Shown here piece after piece: positions 1 to 6,687 of a DNA stretch of 13,270 nt (its first letter is position 1; every line of letters begins with the position of its first letter). The notes beneath the pieces are model-generated. The model ran no database searches, had not been told where the DNA came from, and worked only from the letters and a program-made list of their open reading frames with translations. Source of the stretch: a bacterium. GTDB lineage: Bacteria > Hydrogenedentota > Hydrogenedentia > Hydrogenedentiales > SLHB01. Location: NCBI GenBank assembly GCA_024231375.1, contig JAAEQP010001477.1, positions 1-13,270 on the forward strand, given 5' to 3'. The translations under genes were made by a program, and so were the position numbers.

Positions 1-1507
1 AGTAGATGTCGTCACCTTGGGAGGTGTCGCGCTCGACGATGCGGTCGCCACAGACCCAGTCCAGGATGTCGCGCGCGTGGCTCTGGGTGGCGAAGTTGAA
101 GTGAACCGCCTCTAGGTTCAGGAAGGTGTATCCGTAGTCCCACATGGTGCCGTCAACATCGATACTGCATGCGAAGCGCTTGGTAGCAGGGTTCCAGAAG
201 GTCTTGTTGCCCGTCTTCTTCACCTGGGCGGCGTGGGCTTCCAAGTACTCGGGTTCAAGCGCGAGAATGCCGGCGGGAACATTCCATTCGGGATGGCCGG
301 CGATGGCGCGTTCGATCTCGGCGAGGCTCAGCAGCGAATCGTAGAGATAGATGGTGGCCAAGGCGTCCTTGTGGCCCATGGGCATGAGATCCCAGTAATT
401 GTTGCCGATTCCGTTGCCGGGGATGAGGCGCTTCTTGCCTTCGGCGTCGTATTCGATGCCGCTACGGCCGTCGTGACCCACCCAACGAACGACGATGACG
501 CCTTCGCTCTCGGTGTCGAATTCGTCGATGGTGTAGCGCATGGCCGTGCGCATGCGGTTGATGTTGCGGCGCAGAAAATCAAGATCGCGGGTCCAACGGA
601 AGTACTTCGCGCACCCGCGAACGTAGTTCTGCCCGTTGATGGTGTGGCGCGTGTCGTATTGCGTGAACAGCGCCTGAATGCCGACGACGGCCCCGGGGGC
701 GGTGTTCCCAAACCCGATACGGATCCCGGTGATCCGGCCTTCCCAACCGGGGTGACGGTAGACGGGCACCATGGTGTAGGCAAAGGGTGCGTTGGTCACG
801 ACGGCTCTCTCGGGCAGCTCGAAGTGCAGCCGCCGGTCCGGCGACCAATCGGGGGCAGCCTCCGTGGTCCACTCGAGGAAGGGCTGGGCATCCGTCAGAT
901 TCTCCGCCTTCCACCGCAACTGCATGAACGGGGCCTGATGGGTGGTGAAACTGACGGGCGGAGCCGTGACCCGCGCCTGGGGTTCGGTCAGTCGAACGTG
1001 CCAAGCGTCGTCGCGGATGCCGTCGTCTTGGGCGCGTTCCAGCGTCCAGCCTTCCTGTGTGCGTTCCTCGGTGCCATGCCATCCTTGCGGGACGCCGCGA
1101 AGCGAGAAGTGCCAACCCCAGGCGTCCTCGCCGCCCTGTGCCCAGAAGGGGAACGGCCAGCCGAGTTGATGGGCGACGGAGGCATGCTGATGCGTGGCTA
1201 CGTAGCCTTCGGGGTCGATGATCCGCGTGCTGAGGACATCGTCCCATTGCTGGCGAAATACCGGCATATGATGGGATTCCGCAGGCCACATGGCTGGTCC
1301 TGAGAGCCACTCGTCCCACAGGGTTGCCTTGGGTCCCGCGCCGGGGTAGTGGAGCCAGAGCAGCGCGCGCAGGGAGTCCATCTCCTTCTCGTGTCCTGGC
1401 ACGAGGATTCGCGGGAAATCGTCGGGCACGGGCTCACACCAAGCCACGCGGGCGTGGAACAGACCCATCACAACAACGGACACCAGCACAGGCAGAAACA
1501 TTCGCAT
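1..1507 (-). CDS. Secreted six-hairpin-type glycosidase, C-terminus off the left edge
   Basis: The minus strand is open for 502 codons from ATG at 1507 to the window edge, so the C-terminus is missing. A GGGGGAGAG ribosome binding site lies about 7 nt upstream. Residues 1-23 look like a signal peptide (short Arg start, hydrophobic 4-17); the Cys at 24 lacks a good lipobox, so I expect export rather than a lipoprotein. Residues about 30-150 are rich in Trp and His (WPFPFW near 117-122). Residues about 165-290 look like beta-sandwich. From about 300 the pattern becomes paired helices (KYFRWTRDLDFLRRNINRMR, then a GNNYWDLMPMGHKDALATIY stretch at 368-387). This resembles the start of an (alpha/alpha)6 barrel as in alpha-rhamnosidase-like and related glycosidases. 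I cannot name the GH family or the catalytic acid. The role would be hydrolysis of a plant or algal polysaccharide outside the cytoplasm, by inference. The gene is divergent from the ATPase gene and may be controlled by the inverted repeat at 1548-1577. Confidence 0.82.
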   Translation of the reverse strand, partial: MRMFLPVLVSVVVMGLFHARVAWCEPVPDDFPRILVPGHEKEMDSLRALLWLHYPGAGPKATLWDEWLSGPAMWPAESHHMPVFRQQWDDVLSTRIIDPEGYVATHQHASVAHQLGWPFPFWAQGGEDAWGWHFSLRGVPQGWHGTEERTQEGWTLERAQDDGIRDDAWHVRLTEPQARVTAPPVSFTTHQAPFMQLRWKAENLTDAQPFLEWTTEAAPDWSPDRRLHFELPERAVVTNAPFAYTMVPVYRHPGWEGRITGIRIGFGNTAPGAVVGIQALFTQYDTRHTINGQNYVRGCAKYFRWTRDLDFLRRNINRMRTAMRYTIDEFDTESEGVIVVRWVGHDGRSGIEYDAEGKKRLIPGNGIGNNYWDLMPMGHKDALATIYLYDSLLSLAEIERAIAGHPEWNVPAGILALEPEYLEAHAAQVKKTGNKTFWNPATKRFACSIDVDGTMWDYGYTFLNLEAVHFNFATQSHARDILDWVCGDRIVERDTSQGDDIY

Positions 1508-1547
1508 GGCAACTCTCCCCCGCGTTTTCAAAGGTTCGAAGGGTTAT

Positions 1548-1577
1548 TCTACATGAGTCTGCATGCATTCATGTAGA
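1548..1577. promoter_or_regulatory. Perfect 9-bp inverted repeat, candidate operator
   Basis: TCTACATGA at 1548-1556 is repeated as its exact reverse complement TCATGTAGA at 1569-1577, with a 12-nt spacer that contains the palindrome GCATGC. The arm centres are 21 bp apart, two helical turns, as expected for a dimeric regulator binding one face of DNA. The left arm overlaps a minus-strand TAGAAT (1546-1551), a good -10 box for the glycosidase gene whose start is at 1507. No good -35 is seen at 17 bp, so an activator or a repressor is possible. A transcribed hairpin is an alternative. The regulator is not in the window. Confidence 0.55.
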
Positions 1578-1604
1578 GTTCCTTGTGCCAACCTGGGCGC
1601 GTCC

Positions 1605-1634
1605 TTGTCCATTCCCCCTTGGCGATGCTACTAT
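1605..1634 (+). promoter_or_regulatory. Predicted sigma-70-type promoter for the ATPase gene
   Basis: TTGTCC at 1605-1610 and TACTAT at 1629-1634 are separated by 18 bp, and the coding start is at 1703. The match is moderate at both boxes. It sits in the divergent spacer, downstream of the inverted repeat, so the two genes could be controlled separately. Confidence 0.4.
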
Positions 1635-1690
1635 TCGGGGCCTTGTCTTGAGGTGCCCACTAAGGTGCGGCCGAAACGCCACGATGTGTA

Positions 1691-1695
1691 AGGGA
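1691..1695 (+). promoter_or_regulatory. Ribosome binding site deciding the GTG start at 1703
   Basis: AGGGA ends 7 nt before GTG at 1703. No in-frame ATG lies nearby upstream, and the encoded N-terminus begins directly with the family's first conserved segment ([16 protein letters not shown]), so the GTG start is preferred. Confidence 0.6.
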
Positions 1696-1702
1696 TCCGA
1701 GT

Positions 1703-2935
1703 GTGAAGAAGATTACGGTACAAGTTAGAGACGACCATCTTGAGTTGCTGGCCCGCGCCAAACCGGTGAATGGGCTTGCGGAACTCATCTGGAATGCGCT
1801 TGACGCGGAAGCCACGGAAGTCCGGGTGGAGTTCGTGGAGAACGACCTAGGCGGCGTTGAGTCCGTCCGCATCCGCGACAACGGGCACGGTCTGGCGTAC
1901 GACCATGCGCTGGTGGCGTTCAAGAATCTGGGTGGCTCGTGGAAGCGGGAAGGCATCCCGACACCGCAGCGCAAGCGCATGGTGCATGGCAAGTACGGCA
2001 AGGGCCGATTCCGCGGATTCGCCATCGGGAACCACGTGGAATGGCGCACGGTGTACGACAAGGACGGCGAACGGAGCAGCTACAGCATCGTGGGTCGTGC
2101 AGCCACGCTGGGCGAATTCGAGTTGGGCGAGGTATCTGCTTCCGGCGAACCCACCGGCATGGTCGTGGAAATCGCCGACATCCAGGCATCCATGGGATTG
2201 CTGCGCGGGACCAAGGCCGAGCAGGACGTGACCGTGCTGTTCGCGCTTTACATGCGGCAGTACCCGGACGTACGCATCGTGTACGACGGGGTGCCGTTGG
2301 ACCCGGCCAACGCCGAGGACCGCAGGGCGCAGATCGATCTGGGCGAGATGGTGTTGGAGTCGGGCAAACGGGTTGAGGTCGAGGTGACCGTCGTCGAATG
2401 GCTGGGACCGGGCAAGCGCGGCATTGTTCTCTGCGACAACGACGGGTTCGCTCTCCACACGGTGAAGCCCGCCATTTTGTTCCGGGGATTCAGCTACACG
2501 GCGTACGTGAAGTGCGATCATTTTCGCGCGCTCGAAGATGGCGGCATGCTCCAGGTGGACGAGATGGCGCCGGACCTTCGCCAGATTCTGAAGGCGGTAC
2601 GCACGGAGTTGCGCAAGCATTTCGCGCTTCGGGAAGCGGAACAAGGACAGGGAACACTGGCCCTGTGGCGCGAGATCGGGATCTATCCCTATGACGGCGA
2701 GCCCGCGGACGGCGCGGAGGAGACGGAGCGGCGCTTGTTCGACATCTATGCCACCCACTTGAATCAACTGCACGACTTCGCGGGCGCTACGTCGCGGCAC
2801 AAGCGTCTCATCTTGTGTCTTCTCCAGGAGATCGTACGGACGGATCCGACCCGGGTCGCGCGCATATTCGACGAGGTCATCACGTTCCCCGACGACAAGG
2901 AAGAGGAAGTGATGGGGCTCATTAACGTATCCTGA
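1703..2935 (+). CDS. GHKL-fold ATPase (Hsp90/MutL-like), apparently short at the C-terminus
   Basis: The 410-residue protein has the Bergerat ATP-binding fold. The N-box is ELIWNALDA with E27, N31 and D34; the G1 motif is DNGHGL at 59-64; the ATP-lid glycines are in [10 protein letters not shown] at 96-105; and a PTGMVVEI strand follows at 150-157. Residues about 175-310 fit the transducer-type domain after the ATPase. Residues 345-410 are helical. From memory, proteins that share this N-terminus and the helical part usually continue for several hundred more residues, often ending in a nuclease-like or DUF4263-like domain. Here the frame stops just where that part would begin, with no continuation in the other frames. 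No signal peptide or membrane segment is seen, so it should be cytosolic. The partner and role are unknown. A long open frame on the opposite strand is a GC-rich shadow. The gene is probably cotranscribed with YgiQ, whose start is 50 bp downstream. Confidence 0.85.
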   Translation: MKKITVQVRDDHLELLARAKPVNGLAELIWNALDAEATEVRVEFVENDLGGVESVRIRDNGHGLAYDHALVAFKNLGGSWKREGIPTPQRKRMVHGKYGKGRFRGFAIGNHVEWRTVYDKDGERSSYSIVGRAATLGEFELGEVSASGEPTGMVVEIADIQASMGLLRGTKAEQDVTVLFALYMRQYPDVRIVYDGVPLDPANAEDRRAQIDLGEMVLESGKRVEVEVTVVEWLGPGKRGIVLCDNDGFALHTVKPAILFRGFSYTAYVKCDHFRALEDGGMLQVDEMAPDLRQILKAVRTELRKHFALREAEQGQGTLALWREIGIYPYDGEPADGAEETERRLFDIYATHLNQLHDFAGATSRHKRLILCLLQEIVRTDPTRVARIFDEVITFPDDKEEEVMGLINVS

Positions 2936-2943
2936 CCACGTTT

Positions 2944-2970
2944 CGCCGCACGTACGGTGGGGGTGCGGCG
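2944..2970 (+). other. Stem-loop between the ATPase and YgiQ genes
   Basis: CGCCGCAC at 2944-2951 pairs perfectly with GTGCGGCG at 2963-2970 around an 11-nt loop that contains CGTACG. It starts 8 bp after the ATPase stop codon and ends just before the YgiQ ribosome binding site. No T-tract follows, so it is a poor intrinsic terminator. It could be an RNA-stabilising or processing element, or could modulate YgiQ translation. Confidence 0.45.
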
Positions 2971-2973
2971 CAC

Positions 2974-2978
2974 GGGAG
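2974..2978 (+). promoter_or_regulatory. Ribosome binding site setting the YgiQ start at ATG 2986
   Basis: GGGAG lies 7 nt before ATG at 2986 but only 1 nt before the in-frame TTG at 2980. The ATG is therefore the better start, and the longest possible frame is two residues too long. Confidence 0.65.
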
Positions 2979-2985
2979 CTTGCGC

Positions 2986-4776
2986 ATGCCCGGAACCCCG
3001 GCATCAACGGGATCGCCGCCGCTGCCTATGTCACGCGGCGAAATGGACCGCCGAGGATGGGACAGCCTCGACATCCTGCTCGTGACGGGCGACGCGTACG
3101 TGGATCATCCTTCCTTCGGCGCAGCCCTACTGGGCCGCCGGCTGGAACAGGAAGGCTACCGCGTGGGCATTGTAGCCCAGCCGCGGTGGGATGCGCCCGA
3201 CGACGTGGCCCGCTTGGGGCGTCCGCGTCTTTTCGCGGGGGTGACGGCAGGTGCGCTTGATTCCATGCTGGCGCACTACACGGCCTTCCGCAAGAAACGG
3301 CACGACGACGCGTATACCCCCGGGGGTAAACACGGTGCCCGGCCCAACCGGGCGTCCATTGTGTACACGAGCCTGCTGCGGAACGCTTTTTCGGGCTTGC
3401 CGGTCGTCCTGGGCGGTATTGAGGCATCCCTGCGCCGCATCACGCACTACGATTTCTGGACGGACAAGGTGCGTCGGTCGATGCTGCTGGACAGCAAAGC
3501 CGACCTGCTGGTCTACGGCATGGGCGAACGTGCCGTGCTGGAGATCGCCTCACGGCTTGACGCCCAGCCAGATGACCGGAACGCGTTGCATGGAATACCA
3601 GGCACGGGGTTTGCCCTGTCGGCCTCGGATTGGGCTTCGCGACTCGAGGCCTTGCGGCATGAAGGCACTGACGCTATAGACCTTCCCTGCCATGAGGCGA
3701 TCGAAGCGGACCCGCGCCAGCTCATGGCGGCCACGGTGGCGCTTGAGGGTCAGGTGCATGACGGGTCGGCCTGGGCAGCGCAGCTGTGCGGCGGACGGGT
3801 TGTGGTGTTGACCCCGCCGGCCGCGCCTCTCGACTCGTCCGATCTTGATGCACTCTACGATTTGCCATTCACCCGCGCGCCACATCCCAGTTACACGGAA
3901 CCCATCCCTTCGGTCGAGATGATCCGGTTCAGCGTGACGTCCCACCGTGGATGCGCGGGGGGGTGTTCGTTCTGTTCGCTGGCCCTGCATCAGGGTCGAC
4001 GGGTCCAATCGCGCAGTGCCCGTTCGATTCACGGAGAGGTGCGGCGGTTCACGCGGCACCCCAATTGGCGGGGCAGCGTGGCGGATGTGGGTGGTCCCAC
4101 CGCGAACCTGTGGGGCGCTCAATGCGCGGTGGACGTCAAGGGATGCCATCGCGCGAGCTGCCTGACCCCCGAGGTCTGCCCGCACTTCAGGAGCGACCAG
4201 GCCGAATTGGGCCGATTGCTGAAGAAGCTCCGCGCTGTGCCCGAGGTAGACCATGTGCGGGTGGCCAGTGGCATTCGGCACGACGTTGCCATGCGGGAGC
4301 CGGACTACCTTCGCACATTGCTGCACGGCTTTGTCGGGGGGCAGCTCAAGCTGGCGCCCGAGCACTGCGCCGACCGCGTGTTGCGCCTGATGCGCAAGCC
4401 GGGATTCGCATCGTTCGAGGCATTCTTATCGGTGTTCGAGCGGGAATCGCGCGCCGCCGGCAAGGAGCAATACGTGGTCCCGTATTTGATGACGGCGTTT
4501 CCGGGATGCACCGATAGCGACATGCGGTCGCTGGTGGATTGGCTTCAGGCGCGGGGATGGAAACCGCGACAGGTGCAGTGCTTCATTCCCACGCCGGGCA
4601 CGGTGGCCACGGCCATGTATCATGCGGGCGTGGACCCGGACGGGAACACCGTCCCGGTCGCGCGAACCGACGCAGAACGCCTGCGGCAGCATCGGATTCT
4701 GATACCGGAAGGGAAGGCACAGCCGTCGTCAGGGCGCGGGGGCCGAGGGCCGGGCCGAGGGCGGCGTAGGCGGTAA
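2986..4776 (+). CDS. ygiQ: YgiQ-family radical SAM protein
   Basis: The 596-residue protein matches the YgiQ (UPF0313) family along its length. The N-terminal signature [19 protein letters not shown] is at 33-51, followed by [20 protein letters not shown] and [16 protein letters not shown]. The radical SAM motif CAGGCSFC gives C323, C327 and C330, which would ligate the 4Fe-4S cluster that cleaves S-adenosylmethionine. The family's second cysteine group follows as C380, C387, C392 and C398 before PHF, and [16 protein letters not shown] is also diagnostic. The C-terminus ends in the family segment around [14 protein letters not shown] and then a basic Gly/Arg-rich tail ([14 protein letters not shown]) not typical of the family. 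It is somewhat shorter than the E. coli protein as I recall it (about 740 residues). The substrate is not established for this family. It is cytosolic, starts at ATG 2986 (see the ribosome binding site), and may share a transcript with the ATPase gene. Confidence 0.95.
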   Translation: MPGTPASTGSPPLPMSRGEMDRRGWDSLDILLVTGDAYVDHPSFGAALLGRRLEQEGYRVGIVAQPRWDAPDDVARLGRPRLFAGVTAGALDSMLAHYTAFRKKRHDDAYTPGGKHGARPNRASIVYTSLLRNAFSGLPVVLGGIEASLRRITHYDFWTDKVRRSMLLDSKADLLVYGMGERAVLEIASRLDAQPDDRNALHGIPGTGFALSASDWASRLEALRHEGTDAIDLPCHEAIEADPRQLMAATVALEGQVHDGSAWAAQLCGGRVVVLTPPAAPLDSSDLDALYDLPFTRAPHPSYTEPIPSVEMIRFSVTSHRGCAGGCSFCSLALHQGRRVQSRSARSIHGEVRRFTRHPNWRGSVADVGGPTANLWGAQCAVDVKGCHRASCLTPEVCPHFRSDQAELGRLLKKLRAVPEVDHVRVASGIRHDVAMREPDYLRTLLHGFVGGQLKLAPEHCADRVLRLMRKPGFASFEAFLSVFERESRAAGKEQYVVPYLMTAFPGCTDSDMRSLVDWLQARGWKPRQVQCFIPTPGTVATAMYHAGVDPDGNTVPVARTDAERLRQHRILIPEGKAQPSSGRGGRGPGRGRRRR

Positions 4777-4795
4777 TGCGCACGGACATCGGCGA

Positions 4796-4824
4796 TTGAC
4801 ACGGGGCAAGGCCGAGGCTACACT
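4796..4824 (+). promoter_or_regulatory. Strong sigma-70-type promoter for the B12 radical SAM gene
   Basis: A perfect TTGACA at 4796-4801 and TACACT at 4819-4824 are separated by exactly 17 bp. This is one of the two best promoters in the window. It lies 20 bp after the YgiQ stop and leaves a leader of about 125 nt before the start at 4958. No riboswitch fold (for example a cobalamin type) could be recognised in the leader, which is short for one. Confidence 0.7.
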
Positions 4825-4945
4825 CGTACTCTGCGTGGTCGCCCCAGAGGTTCATTCAGGCGCGTATGGAACATGGCCTGTACCTTTGCTGTTGATGCCA
4901 TAGAGGGCGCTTGCCGCCGCACGTAACATCGCAACCAGCCTTCGT

Positions 4946-4952
4946 GGAGGAG
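4946..4952 (+). promoter_or_regulatory. Ribosome binding site deciding the TTG start at 4958
   Basis: GGAGGAG is a near-perfect Shine-Dalgarno; its GGAGG core ends 7 nt before TTG at 4958. No ATG or GTG fits as well, so a TTG start is called. Confidence 0.7.
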
Positions 4953-4957
4953 CAATC

Positions 4958-6553
4958 TTGAAACCGAAGCCGGGTCTCCCGGATGCAGTCACGCCGCTTA
5001 CGGTGAAGTACCAGCGCAAGTCCGACGGGGACTACCGCGTCGCCTTGGTGTCTCTGTTCCATTACGAGAACATGGGGCTGCGATTCGTGTACACGTTCCT
5101 GAAGGAGTGTGGGTACGACGTCGACCTGGTGCTCTTCAAGGAACTGGGCCTCAACTACTTCAAGCCCCCTACCCGGAAGGAACTCGACCTGCTGATCGAC
5201 CTCCTACGCCGTCGCGGCGTGAAGGCGGTTGGACTCTCGGCGCGGTCTCCCTACCACGACCAGGCAGCCGAGATGACCGAGTTGATTCGCAAACAACTCG
5301 GCGTGCCCGTGTTCTGGGGCGGAACCATGGCCACCGTGACCCCGGAAATGTGCATTGATCGGGGTGCGGACTACGCCGTCTGCGGCGAGGGCGAGGAGGC
5401 GTGCGCGGAACTCATGGAAGCCTTGTCTACGGGCGCCGACCCCACCGGCATTAAGAACCTGTGGTACCGGGGCCCGAACGGGCCGGTAGGCAACCCCTTG
5501 CGGCCGTTGGTCGAAGATCTGGACAGCCTCCCCTTTGTAGACCTCGAAAACGAGGGCAAGTTCTCCATCGAGTACGGCAAGTTGTCCGAAGGGGAACCCA
5601 TGCAGGACTGGGTCCGCTACGAGATGTCGGCATCCCGGGGCTGTCCGTACCGGTGTTCCTACTGCTCCAATTCGTTGTTCCATGAGATGTACGAGGGACT
5701 CGGCCAGTATGTGCGCCTGCGATCCGTCGATCACGTGATGCGCGAGCTGGAATATGCGCAGTCGCGTATGCCCAATATGAAGAACATATTCTTTCGCGAC
5801 GAAGTATTCGGCCTGACGCGAAAGTGGTTGGAGGAATTCGCAGACCAGTTCCCCAAGCGCATCGGCGTGCAGTTCGAATGCGCCACGGATGTCCGGTCGC
5901 TGACCGAAGAGAAGATCGTGTTGTTGAAGGAACTGGGGCTGGCAGAGGTGAATATCGGACTGCAAGCCGGGTCGGACCGGATCCGGCATGACGTGTTCCA
6001 TCGATACATAACGAACGAGGAATACCTCGAAACGGCGCATCTCGTGCGGAAGTACGGTCTGTTTGCCCGGTACGATATCATCACAGACAACCCGTTCGAG
6101 ACCAATGAGGACAAGCGCGCTTCACTGGACCTCCTCCTCGCGTTACCGCGCCCCTTCGTCCTGAATCTCTTCTCCCTATGCCACTTCCCGAGGACCAAGC
6201 TAACGGAATTCGCCATCGAGCAGGGGGTCATCACGCGTGAGGATGTCGTGAAAGATATGGACAAGGTCCTGAACCAGTTGACGGTCACCTTCGACCACCC
6301 CCGGTCGAAGGAGGACAGCTTCTGGTGCGCGCTCTACATGCTTACGTCGAAAGAGTTCATTCCGAAACGCCTGATCCGCCGCCTCGCCGAGTCCCGGTGG
6401 CTGCGACACCACCCCGCGCCGATCAAGCTCCTGTCGAAGGTTTCGAACCTGCTTCGCGTCGCCTACGCGGGGACGCGGTTGCTTATCGCGGGGCGCATCG
6501 ACATGAATGTGACGCGCCGGTTCCTTCGGAGCATCGGCCGCATCAATCGATGA
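4958..6553 (+). CDS. B12-binding-domain radical SAM protein
   Basis: The 531-residue protein begins with a Rossmann-like cobalamin-binding-type domain at about 25-160. It shows YRVALVSLFHYENMGLRFVY, VKAVGLSARSPYH, and GGTMATVTPEMCIDRGADYA followed by VCGEGEE. The classic DxHxxG cobalamin-ligating motif is not visible, as is common in this superfamily. The radical SAM motif CPYRCSYC gives C229, C233 and C236. The core barrel runs to about 420 with IGLQAGSDRIR near 333-343. A basic helical tail lies at 465-531. Relatives include BchE/HpnJ-like enzymes that rearrange or methylate lipids, cofactors or sugars; the true substrate cannot be read from the sequence. The next gene is a GT39-like membrane transferase, so a lipid or envelope-glycan precursor is a plausible substrate, by inference. 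No signal peptide is seen. It has its own strong promoter. Confidence 0.9.
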   Translation: MKPKPGLPDAVTPLTVKYQRKSDGDYRVALVSLFHYENMGLRFVYTFLKECGYDVDLVLFKELGLNYFKPPTRKELDLLIDLLRRRGVKAVGLSARSPYHDQAAEMTELIRKQLGVPVFWGGTMATVTPEMCIDRGADYAVCGEGEEACAELMEALSTGADPTGIKNLWYRGPNGPVGNPLRPLVEDLDSLPFVDLENEGKFSIEYGKLSEGEPMQDWVRYEMSASRGCPYRCSYCSNSLFHEMYEGLGQYVRLRSVDHVMRELEYAQSRMPNMKNIFFRDEVFGLTRKWLEEFADQFPKRIGVQFECATDVRSLTEEKIVLLKELGLAEVNIGLQAGSDRIRHDVFHRYITNEEYLETAHLVRKYGLFARYDIITDNPFETNEDKRASLDLLLALPRPFVLNLFSLCHFPRTKLTEFAIEQGVITREDVVKDMDKVLNQLTVTFDHPRSKEDSFWCALYMLTSKEFIPKRLIRRLAESRWLRHHPAPIKLLSKVSNLLRVAYAGTRLLIAGRIDMNVTRRFLRSIGRINR

Positions 6554-6615
6554 GGGCGTTGGGGGCAGGCGCGAAGCGGCGCGTTGGATTTGTGTCCGAT
6601 TGGCCCGCCCTTCAC

Positions 6616-6630
6616 GGAACCGAAGGTTCC
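6616..6630. repeat. Inverted repeat GGAACC-GAA-GGTTCC
   Basis: A perfect 6-bp palindromic stem with a 3-nt spacer lies in the -35 region of the extended -10 promoter at 6648-6656, between the B12 radical SAM gene and the GT39 gene. No T-tract follows, so it is weak as a terminator. It could be an operator or a small hairpin at the end of the upstream transcript. Confidence 0.45.
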
Positions 6631-6647
6631 CTCCCGCAGCTTCTCCA

Positions 6648-6656
6648 TGCTATACT
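6648..6656 (+). promoter_or_regulatory. Extended -10 promoter for the GT39 gene
   Basis: TGCTATACT contains a TG dinucleotide one base before TATACT (6651-6656), the extended -10 arrangement that can work with a weak -35. The only -35-like hexamer (TTCCCT, 18 bp away) is poor. The start codon at 6688 leaves a leader of about 25 nt. Confidence 0.55.
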
Positions 6657-6687
6657 TGCGGGACACTATGCGGTGTAAGGTGCTGTA

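Noticed and set aside
233..1303. 356-residue plus-strand open frame
   Set aside because: It lies antisense to the minus-strand glycosidase frame, which has a signal peptide, ribosome binding site and family-like motifs. The plus frame shows none of these and is a GC-rich shadow.
328..1437. Minus-strand open frames at 328-783, 579-1319 and 1198-1437
   Set aside because: They are the other two frames of the minus-strand glycosidase gene, which itself stays open to the window edge. Their translations are Arg/Ser/Thr/Pro-rich with no domain signal.
2980..2985. TTG start for YgiQ at 2980
   Set aside because: The GGGAG site is only 1 nt away, while ATG at 2986 has ideal 7-nt spacing.
1847..3007. 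386-residue minus-strand open frame
   Set aside because: It is antisense to the ATPase gene, whose nucleotide-binding motifs are clear. The antisense product is His/Arg/Ala-rich with no recognisable motif.
4825..4957. Possible cobalamin riboswitch before the B12 radical SAM gene
   Set aside because: The leader is only about 130 nt and I could not find a B12-box-like sequence or a convincing fold.
6554..6615. GCGC-rich stem after the B12 radical SAM gene as a terminator
   Set aside because: The pairing is only 3-4 bp around GAAGCG-type loops and no T-tract follows.
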